Shown: positions 55,148 through 64,000, numbered from the stretch's first letter. The stretch is 64,000 nucleotides of DNA from Ureibacillus acetophenoni (GCF_900220965.1 NZ_OBQC01000001.1:372001-436000); one strand, 5' to 3'. Numbers and translations: made by a program. The notes: a model not told the origin generated them from the sequence alone.

Positions 55148-56496
55148 TTCAAAATGCACAGTTTCAATATAAAAAAGTACTAGTATTAGGGCTTGCAAAA
55201 AGTGGCGTCGCTGCTGCTGAGCTTTTGCACGAATTAGGAGCATTTGTTACTGTGAATGATTCGAAGCCCTTTGAGGATAACCCACAGGCTCAAGACTTGT
55301 TGAAAAAAGGGATCACAGTCATTTGTGGAAGACATCCTGAAGATTTACTTGATGAAGGTTTTGAATGGATTGTAAAAAATCCAGGAATTCCTTATAGTAA
55401 CCCAATTATTAAAGATGCTATTAATCGAAATTTACCCGTTATAACAGAAGTTGAACTCGCTTACTTAATAAGTGAAGCACCCTTTATAGGAATAACTGGT
55501 ACAAACGGTAAAACAACAACAACAACCTTAATATTTGAAATGCTTAAGAATGGAAATAGGAATCCGCTTATAGCAGGAAATATTGGAACCGTAGCATGTG
55601 GTGTAGCTAAAGAAGCAACAAAAGATGACTGTATTGTTACCGAACTTTCATCTTTCCAATTAATGGGTGTTCAAAAGTTTAAACCGAAAATTGCAATTCT
55701 GACTAATTTGTACGATGCGCATTTAGATTACCATGGAACATTTGAGGATTACGCACAAGCAAAGTTGAATATTACGAGGAATCAAGATGAATCTGATTGG
55801 TTAATTTATAATGCGAATCAGAAAATCGTAGAACAATATGTAAAAGATTCGAAAGCAAAAAAAGTTCCTTTTAATTCTGAACAAAGAACTGAAAGTGGGA
55901 TTAGTGCTGACGTATCTACAATCTATTGGGAAGGTAAGCCGTTTATTGAAAGGTCCAACATCGCACTTCCAGGCAAGCATAATTTAGAAAACATTTTAGC
56001 TGCTTTAGCCGCATGTATTCTTTACGGTTGTGAGAAAGAAAAGATGGAAGATATATTAAAAACCTTTACTGGTGTACGTCATCGTACTCAATTTGTTCGT
56101 GAATGGAACGGCAGAAAAATTTATAACGATTCAAAAGCAACAAACTGCCTTGCAACAAAAGTTGCACTCGATGCTTTTACGGAGCCAACAATTTTAATAG
56201 CCGGTGGACTTGAAAGAGGTCATTCTTTTGAAGAACTTCGTGAGTCTATGAAAAATGTAGTTGGGGTAGTTGCATTTGGACAGACTAAAAATCGCTTCAT
56301 TGAATTTGCACAATCTTGTGGAATATCAATAACAAAACTTGCAGATGATGTAGAGGATGCTGTTCAAAAAGCAGCTGAGATTTCAAATCCTGGAAATGTT
56401 ATTTTACTTTCTCCTGCATGTGCAAGCTGGGATCAATACCCAAATTTTGAGGTGCGTGGAGATTTGTTTATAGAAAACGTCTTAAAGCTAAATTAA
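55144..56496 (+). CDS. murD: UDP-N-acetylmuramoyl-L-alanine--D-glutamate ligase MurD
   Basis: 450 residues. N-terminal Rossmann-like [20 protein letters not shown] loop [14 protein letters not shown], and [16 protein letters not shown] typical of MurD. GGAGG precedes ATG at 55144; the start overlaps the mraY stop by four bases. A longer frame open from 55060 lies inside mraY. Confidence 0.96.
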   Translation: MIQNAQFQYKKVLVLGLAKSGVAAAELLHELGAFVTVNDSKPFEDNPQAQDLLKKGITVICGRHPEDLLDEGFEWIVKNPGIPYSNPIIKDAINRNLPVITEVELAYLISEAPFIGITGTNGKTTTTTLIFEMLKNGNRNPLIAGNIGTVACGVAKEATKDDCIVTELSSFQLMGVQKFKPKIAILTNLYDAHLDYHGTFEDYAQAKLNITRNQDESDWLIYNANQKIVEQYVKDSKAKKVPFNSEQRTESGISADVSTIYWEGKPFIERSNIALPGKHNLENILAALAACILYGCEKEKMEDILKTFTGVRHRTQFVREWNGRKIYNDSKATNCLATKVALDAFTEPTILIAGGLERGHSFEELRESMKNVVGVVAFGQTKNRFIEFAQSCGISITKLADDVEDAVQKAAEISNPGNVILLSPACASWDQYPNFEVRGDLFIENVLKLN

Positions 56497-56521
56497 GTAA
56501 TTATAGGAAAGGATGCCTTAG

Positions 56522-57610
56522 CTGAAATTTACGTATAAGAGGCTTTTCATTATCTCGAGCATATTGCTATCAGTAGTAGGTGTATTGTTTATATTTTCTG
56601 CTGGTACATATTGGAGTTCGATTCACTATGAAGGACAGACCCCTTTCTATATTAGACAATCAATTTATTTAGCAATAGCACTTATCGTTTTCTTTACAGT
56701 AATTAATATGCCATTGTTTACAGAAGAGAAAGCTTGGATCTCGTTATACATTTTTTCGTTGATATTGTTAGTATTAGTTTTAATCCCAGGGATTGGCCTT
56801 TCACGTAATGGCTCCCAGAGTTGGATTGGTTTAGGACCATTAACAATGCAACCAGCGGAATTAGTGAAAATTACGACCTTAATGTATTTAAGCTTTTTGT
56901 TAAGTAAAGTTAAAAATAGTGAACGCGTAGTTCAATTAAAACATTTTTTAATTTTAATCATACCGTGTGCATTAATTATGTTACAACCTGACTTTGGTTC
57001 CGTATTTATCTTAATTGTTTCATCCTTTATGTTATTTTTTGTTGCAAGGTATCCAGTTAAGTTATACGTCGGAATTATTGCACTAGGTGTTGTAGGATTG
57101 ACTGCATTAATAATGTCAGCACCTTATCGACTTCAACGAATCTTTGCATTCATTGATCCTTGGGGTGACCCACTAGGTGCTGGCTTCCAAGGTGTGCAAT
57201 CGATGTTAGCAATTGGACCAGCTGGCTTGTTAGGTCATGGCTTTGGAGATAGTCGCCAAAAGTTTTTGTACTTACCAGAGCCTCAAAACGACTTCATCTT
57301 CTCTATCATTCTTGAGGAAATTGGCTTTTTAGGTGGATGTGTTGTACTACTATTATTCGGTATGTTCATCTACTCAGGAATTGGATTAGCTATGCAAGCA
57401 ACCCAAAGCTCACATTTTTATGCGATTGTATCCCTAGTTAGTATGATCGGCTTCCAAGCATGCTTAAATATTGGTGTTGTAGTTGGTTTAATACCAGTAA
57501 CAGGTGTAACATTACCGTTTATAAGCTATGGTGGTACATCACTAATGATTATTTGGTTTATCGTAGCAATTGTTATTAGTTTTTCAAATCGAAGTGAAGT
57601 AAGTTCATAA
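56522..57610 (+). CDS. spoVE: SEDS glycosyltransferase SpoVE, likely CTG start
   Basis: 362 residues if started at CTG 56522. AAAGGA (56508-56513) gives an ideal 8-base spacer, a TAG at 56519 blocks any earlier start, and the first membrane segment (IISSILLSVVGVLFIFSAG) begins soon after. The first canonical candidate, TTG at 56564, would cut through that segment and has no ribosome-binding site. Family motifs: GSQSWIGLG, MQPAELVKI, QPDFGSV, YLPEPQNDFIFSIILEEIG and VTGVTLPFISYGGTS. As the second SEDS gene besides ftsW and in the spoVE position, it should make cortex peptidoglycan. murG and murB, which follow in B. subtilis, are absent. Confidence 0.88.
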   Translation: MKFTYKRLFIISSILLSVVGVLFIFSAGTYWSSIHYEGQTPFYIRQSIYLAIALIVFFTVINMPLFTEEKAWISLYIFSLILLVLVLIPGIGLSRNGSQSWIGLGPLTMQPAELVKITTLMYLSFLLSKVKNSERVVQLKHFLILIIPCALIMLQPDFGSVFILIVSSFMLFFVARYPVKLYVGIIALGVVGLTALIMSAPYRLQRIFAFIDPWGDPLGAGFQGVQSMLAIGPAGLLGHGFGDSRQKFLYLPEPQNDFIFSIILEEIGFLGGCVVLLLFGMFIYSGIGLAMQATQSSHFYAIVSLVSMIGFQACLNIGVVVGLIPVTGVTLPFISYGGTSLMIIWFIVAIVISFSNRSEVSS

Positions 57611-57631
57611 CTTTTGGGAGGAGGAGTAAAA

Positions 57632-58492
57632 ATGGAAAAAGTAATAGATATAGAAGATCGTATTCCTACATTGCGAGAAAAAAGAAGAAAACGAACAAAC
57701 AAAAAATTTATATTCTTAATTACATTATTTTTTGTTACCTTATTTTTACTCCTTTATTTCCAATCTCCATATAGTGACATAAAAACCATCAATGTAAAAG
57801 GGTCATCTTTAGTTGGTGAAGAGGAATACATAAAACAATCAAGTTTACAGGTTGGACAATCGATGTGGAGTTTTAAAGAAAAGGAAATTGAGGATCATTT
57901 AAAAGAGCTAGATTGGGTGAAAAATGTCGAGGTAAATAAAAAGTGGCTTACTTCGGTAGAAATAAAAATAGAGGAATGGCAAAAGGTAGCTTACATTTCT
58001 AAACAAAACGGGTTTTATCCCATTTTAGAAAATGGGATTATTTTTAATGAAATTAGTTCGAATGCACCCATTGATGCACCAATTTTTTTAGCTTTTGATG
58101 ATAACGAGATGCGAGAAAGATTGTTAAAAGAACTAGCTGACCTTAATCCTACAGTGTTATCAATGATATCCCAGATTAATGCAACTCCTACTGAATCAGA
58201 TCCTTATGCCATCACATTATTTATGAATGATGGATATGAAGTAAGAGCGGAGATCACTTCGTTGTCTGAAAAGTTAAATTATTATCCTTCTATCGTTGCA
58301 CAAATCGAAAATGCGGGCGAATATGAAAAAGGTATTATTGATATTGAAGTCGGAACATACTATAGATCTTTCTCGGAAGAATACGCTTTTAAATATTCAG
58401 AAGAAAATTCGGAGGAATCTTCGGATATAGATTCTACAAATTATGACAACAATGCTAATACAGACGAACAGGAAGTGTTAGCAGATGAGTAG
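57632..58492 (+). CDS. divIB: Cell division protein DivIB (FtsQ)
   Basis: 286 residues: basic N-terminus (REKRRKRTNKK), one membrane span (FIFLITLFFVTLFLLLYF), a POTRA domain (IKTINVKGSSLVGEEEYIKQ) and an acidic, Ser/Asn-rich tail. Complexes with DivIC and FtsL. ATG at 57632 follows GGGAGGAGGAG. It overlaps ylxW by 8 bases. Confidence 0.94.
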   Translation: MEKVIDIEDRIPTLREKRRKRTNKKFIFLITLFFVTLFLLLYFQSPYSDIKTINVKGSSLVGEEEYIKQSSLQVGQSMWSFKEKEIEDHLKELDWVKNVEVNKKWLTSVEIKIEEWQKVAYISKQNGFYPILENGIIFNEISSNAPIDAPIFLAFDDNEMRERLLKELADLNPTVLSMISQINATPTESDPYAITLFMNDGYEVRAEITSLSEKLNYYPSIVAQIENAGEYEKGIIDIEVGTYYRSFSEEYAFKYSEENSEESSDIDSTNYDNNANTDEQEVLADE

Positions 58493-59198
58493 AAACAAAT
58501 ATATGAAAGCTCCTTCTCGAAAAAGTATGATTATTCTCATTGTATGTATCATTACAGGATTTATTATTGGTTTTTCATATAATTTAACAAAAGATAATAA
58601 AAAAATAACAAGTCCTAGTGTTTCCCAAGAGGAAACATATCGAGAAGATTTAATTCGCCAACAAGAAAGAAATAAAGAGCTTTCTGAAGAGTTAAACGAA
58701 TTGCAACAAACAATTCGAGATTTTGAGAAAACCTTTGCTTCTAACAAGGATGAATTTGAAATACTTCAACAAGAAGCAGAAAAATTACGCTTAATGTTAG
58801 GTGAAATTCCTGCAGTGGGACAAGGGATACGTATTACATTAAATGATGCTGAATATAACCCTAACAATTCAAATCCAAATGATTATATTGTTCACGATAG
58901 CCATATTTTTAAAGTGGTCAATGAACTAAAAATATCAGGTGCTGAAGCGATTTCTATAAATGGACATAGGTTAAAATCGAATTCTTATATTAATTGTACA
59001 GGTCCTGTCATCACAATTGATGGAAGTCAATATCCTGCTCCATTTGTTGTAGAAGCGGTTGGTAATCCTGAAGTATTAATTTCATCTTTACAAATTGTTG
59101 GAGGAGTATTTGACCAACTTATTAATGATCAGATTGTTGTGACGATTGAGAAAAAGGGACAAATTACAATGCCTTCTGTAAACGAAACTCAAAGTTAG
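58485..59198 (+). CDS. ylxW: DUF881 protein YlxW
   Basis: 237 residues with one N-terminal membrane span, a coiled coil at about residues 45-100 and a C-terminal domain with VGQGIRITLNDAE, NELKISGAEAISINGHR and VVTIEKKGQI. This is the DUF881 pattern. The gene is one of a tandem pair before sbp-ftsA. Function unknown; it may interact with divisome proteins. Confidence 0.88.
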   Translation: MSRNKYMKAPSRKSMIILIVCIITGFIIGFSYNLTKDNKKITSPSVSQEETYREDLIRQQERNKELSEELNELQQTIRDFEKTFASNKDEFEILQQEAEKLRLMLGEIPAVGQGIRITLNDAEYNPNNSNPNDYIVHDSHIFKVVNELKISGAEAISINGHRLKSNSYINCTGPVITIDGSQYPAPFVVEAVGNPEVLISSLQIVGGVFDQLINDQIVVTIEKKGQITMPSVNETQS

Positions 59199-59223
59199 GA
59201 CACAGCTTTAGGAGGGAAACAGA

Positions 59224-59940
59224 ATGAACATGAAAGTAGTGACCCGAATCACAATTGTGTCGTTTATTGTAGGACTTATGATTGCTGTCCAATATAATAC
59301 TGTAAAGGAACCGTCAGCAAGGGATACAAGGGATTCTTGGGAACTAAGACAAGCATTATCTGAGGAGAAAAAGAGGCATTCCCAGTTACTTTCTGAAATT
59401 CTCGCATTAAATGACGTAGTCAACAAATATAAAAACAATGAGACAGAAAATTTAGGAGATGTTCTGTCAAATACAGTAGAGCATCTAAAACAAGAGGCAG
59501 GTCTATTGGAAGTAACTGGACCTGGTATTACCATTACGATTAGCCCCGCTATGGAATTAGTACAATCTGGATTCTCCATTAAACCCATTTCTCCTGAATT
59601 ACTATATCGGTTAGTGAATGAAATCAATCGATTTGAAGGGCAATTCATTGAAATAGATGGTCAAAGAGTTGTCCATACTACGGCAATTCGTGATATTAAT
59701 GGTTCAACTACAGTAAATGGTATTCCCATAAGTAAGTCAGATGTTGAAATAAAAGTAATTACTGATAGTTATGAAAAGGCAGAAAAACTGAACAACTACT
59801 TAAATATCTCATCTTTTAGAGATGCTTTTTATATCGATAATTTAAATTTAGTTATTGGTAAACCCGAAAAAAGCGTAACAATCGCAGAATATGATAGAGC
59901 ATTGGAAAATGAGTTTTTAATCGAACAAAAAGGGGAATAA
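59224..59940 (+). CDS. ylxX: DUF881 protein YlxX
   Basis: 238 residues, paralogous to YlxW: N-terminal span (ITIVSFIVGLMIAVQY), coiled coil, then GPGITITISPAM, FEGQFIEIDGQRVV and a ribbon region. AGGAGGG precedes the ATG. It ends 3 bases before sbp. Function unknown. Confidence 0.88.
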   Translation: MNMKVVTRITIVSFIVGLMIAVQYNTVKEPSARDTRDSWELRQALSEEKKRHSQLLSEILALNDVVNKYKNNETENLGDVLSNTVEHLKQEAGLLEVTGPGITITISPAMELVQSGFSIKPISPELLYRLVNEINRFEGQFIEIDGQRVVHTTAIRDINGSTTVNGIPISKSDVEIKVITDSYEKAEKLNNYLNISSFRDAFYIDNLNLVIGKPEKSVTIAEYDRALENEFLIEQKGE

Positions 59941-59943
59941 AGT

Positions 59944-60315
59944 ATGTGGCTGCCATTTTTAGGATTAATATTAGGACTAGCCTTAGGATTGTTAACCGAT
60001 ATTCAAATCCCTTCTATGTATGAAAACTACCTATCAATTGCGGTACTTGCTGCATTGGATACATTATTTGGTGGTATCCGTGCTTACTTGCAACAAGTAT
60101 ATGATGATAAAGTATTCATTTCCGGATTTTTCTTTAATATTGTGTTAGCTGCTGGACTAGCTTTTTTAGGTGTTCATCTAGGAGTTGACTTGTACTTAGC
60201 TGCTATTTTTGCCTTTGGAGTCCGGCTTTTCCAAAATATAGCGGTTATTCGACGAATTTTGATACAAAAATGGGATGAAAGACATATAAAAAAGAGTGAA
60301 AAAACTATAGAATAG
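59944..60315 (+). CDS. sbp: Small basic protein Sbp (DUF1290)
   Basis: 123 residues with three or four membrane segments and a basic C-terminus (IQKWDERHIKKSEK). LGLLTDIQIPSMYENYLSIAVLAALD is spread over residues 15-41 and is typical of the family. It precedes ftsA, as in B. subtilis. Function unknown. Confidence 0.88.
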   Translation: MWLPFLGLILGLALGLLTDIQIPSMYENYLSIAVLAALDTLFGGIRAYLQQVYDDKVFISGFFFNIVLAAGLAFLGVHLGVDLYLAAIFAFGVRLFQNIAVIRRILIQKWDERHIKKSEKTIE

Positions 60316-60347
60316 CGGTAAAATCTTATAGTAAGTAGTAAATTACT

Positions 60348-60376
60348 TAGACAATATGTAAATTTTACAATAGAAT
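60348..60376 (+). promoter_or_regulatory. Probable ftsAZ promoter
   Basis: TAGACA (-35), 17 bases, TAGAAT (-10), each one mismatch from consensus, 36 bases before the ftsA start in the 96-bp sbp-ftsA gap. Confidence 0.6.
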
Positions 60377-60411
60377 GAGTTATAAGAGTAATCGAAGGAG
60401 GTGCGGGAAAG

Positions 60412-61704
60412 TTGAATAACCAAGATATATATATTTCCCTAGATATAGGCTCAGCTTCAGTCAAAGTATTAATTGGGAAAGTGAACAACGAACAACTACA
60501 TGTCATCGGGGTCGGAAATGTGAAATCAAGCGGCGTTCGAAAAGGAGCGATCGTTGACATCGATGCAACGGTACAATCCATTCGAAAAGCTGTTGAGGAA
60601 GCTGAGCGAATGACAGGCATTTCTATCAATGAAGTCGTATTAGGTATTCCAGCAAATCAGACTACTTTACAATCTGTTAAAGGTGTTGTCGCAGTAAATA
60701 GTGAAAACCGTGAAATTACGGATGATGATTTAGAAAGAGTCATTGAATCCGCACAAGTGATGTCGATTCCACCTGAACGTGAGTTAGTGAACTTATTACC
60801 GAAACAATTTATTGTTGATAATTTAGAGGAAATAAAAGATCCGCGTGGAATGATTGGTATACGGTTGGAAATGGATGCTACAATGATAACAACGTCAAAA
60901 ACTTTATTACATAATGTATTACGTTGTGTTGAGCGTTCAGGTTTGCATATTAGAGAGATTTATTTACAACCATTAGCTGCTGGTTTCTTTGCTTTAACAG
61001 AAGATGAAAAAAATCAAGGAACTGCCTATATTGATTTAGGTGGAGGTTCTACTACCATTTCAGTTTTTGAAGATGGACTACTAACACATGCAGGAGTAGT
61101 ACCAGTTGGTGGAGAACATGTAACTAAGGACTTATCTATTATTCTAAAAACAACAACTGAACAAGCAGAAAAGATTAAGAAACAATTTGGACATGCCTTT
61201 TATGATGATGCTTCTGAAGAGGAAATCTTTGAAGTACCAGTTTCTGGCACTGATATGGTAGATCAGTATAACCAAAAATTTATATCTGAGATTATCGGTG
61301 TACGTTTAGAAGAATTGTTTGAATTAGTATTAGACGAGCTTGCTAGACTTGGGGTTAGAGACTTACCAGGTGGAATTGTTATTTCTGGTGGCGTAGCTCA
61401 GTTAGAAGGTGTGGCTCAATTAGCGCGTGAAGTAATGCAAACACGCGTAAGAGTTTATACTCCTGATTATATTGGTGTACGTGAACCATCCTATACCACT
61501 GCTGTTGGATTAATTAAATATGCTAGTATGGAAGATGAGTTTTACGGTAGAACAAATACAGACTCTACGGTGACGTATGCCACAGTTGGAGCAAATGCAA
61601 CTCCTACTAAGAAAAATTCAAATTCAGCTGAAAAAGCCGATAACAGTAATAAAACAAGTGTCATCAACAAAGCAAAGAGACTGTTTGATAAGTTTTTTGA
61701 ATAG
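60412..61704 (+). CDS. ftsA: Cell division protein FtsA
   Basis: 430 residues, actin-like ATPase fold: SLDIGSASVKVLIGK, SHS2 domain region, phosphate loop IDLGGGSTTISVF and GGIVISGGVAQLEG. The C-terminus carries the amphipathic membrane helix (NKAKRLFDKFFE). TTG at 60412 has GGAGGTG upstream by about 9 bases. It anchors FtsZ to the membrane. Confidence 0.96.
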   Translation: MNNQDIYISLDIGSASVKVLIGKVNNEQLHVIGVGNVKSSGVRKGAIVDIDATVQSIRKAVEEAERMTGISINEVVLGIPANQTTLQSVKGVVAVNSENREITDDDLERVIESAQVMSIPPERELVNLLPKQFIVDNLEEIKDPRGMIGIRLEMDATMITTSKTLLHNVLRCVERSGLHIREIYLQPLAAGFFALTEDEKNQGTAYIDLGGGSTTISVFEDGLLTHAGVVPVGGEHVTKDLSIILKTTTEQAEKIKKQFGHAFYDDASEEEIFEVPVSGTDMVDQYNQKFISEIIGVRLEELFELVLDELARLGVRDLPGGIVISGGVAQLEGVAQLAREVMQTRVRVYTPDYIGVREPSYTTAVGLIKYASMEDEFYGRTNTDSTVTYATVGANATPTKKNSNSAEKADNSNKTSVINKAKRLFDKFFE

Positions 61705-61746
61705 AAACTGTTAATATATACGACTAGAGTGGTAGGAGGAAAAAGA

Positions 61747-62892
61747 ATGTTGGAATTTGATACTAGTATCGACCAGCTAGCTAACATCAAAGTAATTGGC
61801 GTTGGTGGCGGCGGTAATAATGCAGTTAATAGAATGATTGAACATGGAGTACAAGGTGTTGACTTTATAGCAGTTAATACTGATGCTCAAGCTTTGAATC
61901 TATCAAAAGCAGAGTTTAAATTACAGATTGGTGGAAAGTTAACTCGTGGTTTAGGAGCAGGTGCAAACCCAGAAGTGGGAAAGAAGGCTGCTGAAGAAAG
62001 CCGCGAACAAATTGAAGAGCTATTACGTGGAGCAGATATGGTCTTTGTAACGGCTGGAATGGGTGGAGGTACCGGTACTGGTGCTGCACCTGTAATTGCA
62101 TCCATTGCTCGCGATTTAGGTGCTTTAACGGTTGGGGTAGTTACACGTCCATTCTCATTTGAAGGGAAAAAACGTCAAACTCAAGCAATCGGTGGAATTG
62201 CTTCAATGAAGGATGCAGTGGATACGTTAATTGTGATCCCGAATGATAAGCTATTACAAATTGTAGACAAAAATACACCAATGGTTGAAGCATTCCGTGA
62301 AGCTGATAACGTTCTTCGCCAAGGTGTTCAAGGTATTTCGGATTTAATTGCAACACCAGGTTTAATTAACCTAGACTTTGCTGACGTGAAAACGATTATG
62401 TCGGACAAAGGATCAGCTTTAATGGGTATCGGGATTGCGACTGGTGAAAATCGCGCAATGGAAGCTGCTAAAAAAGCAATTTCAAGTCCTTTACTAGAAA
62501 CATCTATCGATGGTGCTAAAGGTGTCATCATGAATATTACTGGTGGATCGAATTTAAGTTTATTTGAAGTACAAGAAGCTGCCGATATTGTAGCATCTGC
62601 TTCAGATGAAGAAGTGAATATGATCTTTGGTTCTGTTATTAACGAAAACTTAAACGACGAGATTATCGTTACAGTGATTGCAACAGGCTTTACTGAAGAT
62701 ATTTTAACACCACAACCAAAAGCACGTAATGTAAATGGTGGTGTACGTAATTCACAGCCTACAACGAATGGTCGAGAGCGCATAGAACAAACTCAAGTTG
62801 AACAACCTGTTCGAAGCAACAATCAAACGAATCAAGCCCAAGAAGATATGTTAGACATTCCAACATTTTTACGTAATCGTAGAAATCGCTAA
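61747..62892 (+). CDS. ftsZ: Cell division protein FtsZ
   Basis: 381 residues. GTPase motifs: [16 protein letters not shown] near residue 15, GGGTGTG at 106-112, and the T7 loop region [12 protein letters not shown] short linker leads to the conserved C-terminal peptide ([14 protein letters not shown]) that binds FtsA, ZapA and SepF. ATG at 61747 follows AGGAGG; GTG at 61729 is upstream of that site. Confidence 0.98.
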   Translation: MLEFDTSIDQLANIKVIGVGGGGNNAVNRMIEHGVQGVDFIAVNTDAQALNLSKAEFKLQIGGKLTRGLGAGANPEVGKKAAEESREQIEELLRGADMVFVTAGMGGGTGTGAAPVIASIARDLGALTVGVVTRPFSFEGKKRQTQAIGGIASMKDAVDTLIVIPNDKLLQIVDKNTPMVEAFREADNVLRQGVQGISDLIATPGLINLDFADVKTIMSDKGSALMGIGIATGENRAMEAAKKAISSPLLETSIDGAKGVIMNITGGSNLSLFEVQEAADIVASASDEEVNMIFGSVINENLNDEIIVTVIATGFTEDILTPQPKARNVNGGVRNSQPTTNGRERIEQTQVEQPVRSNNQTNQAQEDMLDIPTFLRNRRNR

Positions 62893-62905
62893 CTATAAAA
62901 ATACG

Positions 62906-62948
62906 AACTGCCTTGAAAGAAATACAATCTTTCAAGGCAGTTTTTTTT
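62906..62948 (+). terminator. Terminator of ftsZ
   Basis: AACTGCCTTGAAAGA pairs perfectly with TCTTTCAAGGCAGTT around AATACAA, followed by eight T residues. Confidence 0.95.
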
Positions 62949-62960
62949 GTGCCTTTTTAT

Positions 62961-63340
62961 GTGCCAGGTACTGGAACAATTCAGAATCTTTCGTGTACCA
63001 GGTACACACACAATTCAATACAATTCAGAATCTTTCGGGTACCAGGTACACACACAATTTAGTACAATTCAGAATCTTTCGGGTACCAGGTACACACACA
63101 ATTCAATACAATTCAGAATCTTTCGGGTACCAGGTACACACACAATTCAATACAATTCAGAATCTTTCGGGTACCAGGTACACACACAATTTAATACAAT
63201 TCAGAATCTTTCGGGTACCAGGTACACACACAATTTAATACAATTCAGAATCTTTCGGGTACCAGGTACACACACAATTCAATACAATTCAGAATCTTTC
63301 GGGTACCAGGTACACACACAATTTAATACAATTCTGAATA
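62961..63340. repeat. 44-bp tandem repeat, eight copies, each with an 11-bp palindrome
   Basis: Units starting CAATTCAGAATCTTTCGGGT begin at 62977, 63021, 63065, 63109, 63153, 63197, 63241 and 63285, exactly 44 bp apart; a partial ninth starts at 63329, and a partial palindrome precedes at 62961. Each contains GTACCAGGTAC (GTACC-A-GGTAC palindrome) followed by ACACACAATT. Copies are almost identical, differing mainly at two positions near each end (TTCAATA, TTTAATA or TTTAGTA). 44 is not a multiple of three, so the long open frame across the array reads a cyclic 44-residue pattern and is not a real protein. Confidence 0.95.
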
Positions 63341-63493
63341 TTTTGAGTTTTTACACAATAATTGGAAATTCGATAAACTTCCTAATAATTCACTTATAAA
63401 TAAAGTAAATAGCGTTCATAATTTGCTAGCGTTTATTCATATTATTGTAAATTAATTTGATAACGTCGATTTTCATGACTTTATGTTAAGCTT

Positions 63494-63559
63494 TGTCAAA
63501 ATTATTTTTAGATTGTGTACGACGGTTTGACAATTTCTACAACTCTTAAATGCTAATCT
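63494..63559 (+). promoter_or_regulatory. spoIIG-type promoter with Spo0A-box-like sequences
   Basis: TTGACA (63527-63532) is followed after 21 bases by TAATCT with the extended -10 (TGCTAATCT, 63551-63559). This unusually long spacing recalls the Spo0A-activated B. subtilis spoIIG promoter (22 bases). TGTCAAA (63494-63500) and its inverse TTTGACA (63526-63532) each differ by one base from the Spo0A box TGTCGAA. Confidence 0.5.
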
Positions 63560-63579
63560 ATCAATAGGAGGACGCTAAA

Positions 63580-64000
63580 ATGATTGGAGAATTACTCGTA
63601 CTATACAATACGTTGTTTAATTATTTTTTATTAAAATTCACACAAGAAATAACGGGATTGTATGTTAAACGAAGTAGGTTGATCCTCAGTGCATTTTGTA
63701 GCGGACTAATCGCAAGTATTTTGCATCAATCTTTACTTGGAGCTGTGCTTAGTTTCGTCATACTAATTGGGGTAGCATTTTCATTTAATATCCAAACACT
63801 ATTAAAACAGGGAACTGTACTATTTCTTGCAACATTTTTTCTCGGTGGATTATTAACTAGCTTATTACCTTTCTTACTCAAACAATCTGATTTTCTATTT
63901 TTCATCTTCTGTACGTCTATTGCATTTATAAGTTTATCTGCTATTCATTTAAAGTGGAGAACGATGAAACAAGAGAAAATACAGCAATCGTTTGTAGTGG
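63580..64000 (+). CDS. spoIIGA: Sigma-E processing protease SpoIIGA, N-terminal part (partial at right edge)
   Basis: ATG at 63580 follows AGGAGG (63566-63571). The 140 residues within the window form the membrane domain, with about five hydrophobic segments (ELLVLYNTLFNYFLLKF, SAFCSGLIASILHQSL, and others) and a basic loop (KRSRLIL). SpoIIGA is the aspartic protease that activates pro-sigma-E in response to SpoIIR; the catalytic part lies beyond the window. Identification rests on topology, the early N-terminal wording and position directly after ftsZ, as in B. subtilis. Confidence 0.85.
   Translation, partial: MIGELLVLYNTLFNYFLLKFTQEITGLYVKRSRLILSAFCSGLIASILHQSLLGAVLSFVILIGVAFSFNIQTLLKQGTVLFLATFFLGGLLTSLLPFLLKQSDFLFFIFCTSIAFISLSAIHLKWRTMKQEKIQQSFVV

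Noticed and set aside
62961-63340. CRISPR array or replication iterons in the 44-bp array
   Set aside because: No variable spacers (entire unit conserved), and no replication initiator gene nearby.
62947-63399. 150-residue open frame with a repeated RVPGTHTIQ pattern after ftsZ
   Set aside because: It lies entirely in the 44-bp tandem array; 44 is not a multiple of three, so the protein pattern is only the three frames read in turn. No ribosome-binding site, and it starts inside the ftsZ terminator region.

Overview
The window is a chromosomal segment of a low-GC, endospore-forming Firmicute. Gene order is close to the Bacillus subtilis speA-yktABC-ylaF...ylbO-bshC-mraZ...ftsZ-spoIIGA stretch. 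The closest fit is a Lysinibacillus/Solibacillus-like member of the Planococcaceae/Caryophanaceae. Two points support this over Bacillus itself: the division/cell-wall (dcw) cluster lacks murE, murG and murB, and a divergent MurE paralogue sits elsewhere in the window. The genus is an inference from layout, not from a database comparison.

Region by region. 1-5900: the end of a CitA/DcuS-type sensor kinase, its CitT-type response regulator, a tripartite tricarboxylate transporter (tctC-tctB-tctA) preceded by a repeated operator-like element and a cre-like site, then an lrgAB-type pair. 6000-13900: speA, a nitronate monooxygenase, yktA, yktB, ykzI-like, a suhB-family phosphatase, ylaF, typA and ylaH. 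13900-17200: a 51-bp tandem repeat, then a NitT/TauT-type ABC transporter inserted between ylaH and ylaI. 17200-23100: ylaI, ylaL, ylaN, ftsW and pycA. 23200-31300: the cytochrome caa3 oxidase block (ctaA divergent from ctaBCDEF, then ctaG and ctaM). 31400-46200: yugN, the orphan murE paralogue, ylbF, a phosphodiesterase, ylbG, two poorly known genes, rsmD, coaD, ylbJ, ylbL/ddcP, ylbM/tmcAL, ylbN, rpmF, a crotonase, an rsfA-family regulator, a structured non-coding stretch, panE and a DUF3397-type protein. 46200-62900: bshC and the dcw cluster mraZ-rsmH-ftsL-pbpB-spoVD-mraY-murD-spoVE-divIB-ylxW-ylxX-sbp-ftsA-ftsZ. 62960-63400: a 44-bp tandem repeat. 63580 to the end: the start of spoIIGA.

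How the genes fit together. The left end senses and imports tricarboxylates. PycA and the caa3 oxidase serve central metabolism and respiration. The right half makes precursors and machines for vegetative division and for the spore cortex (spoVD, spoVE, ylbJ, rsfA family, spoIIGA).

The most interesting observation is the MurE-like ligase at 32059-33531. It carries the DNPR motif associated with meso-diaminopimelate addition, has an unusual N-terminus, and lies just downstream of a CATACTATA element resembling the -10 region of mother-cell sigma factors. The dcw cluster has no murE between spoVD and mraY. In Bacillus sphaericus-type organisms vegetative peptidoglycan contains lysine while cortex contains diaminopimelate, so this gene is a good candidate for the sporulation-specific diaminopimelate ligase. 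Other points are a likely CTG start for spoVE, an apparent N-terminal frameshift in ylbJ, a multi-hairpin RNA candidate before panE, and two unrelated minisatellite arrays.

Start codons were set from ribosome-binding-site spacing; many genes start with TTG or GTG. Family assignments are from recognition of motifs and gene order, not from searches.
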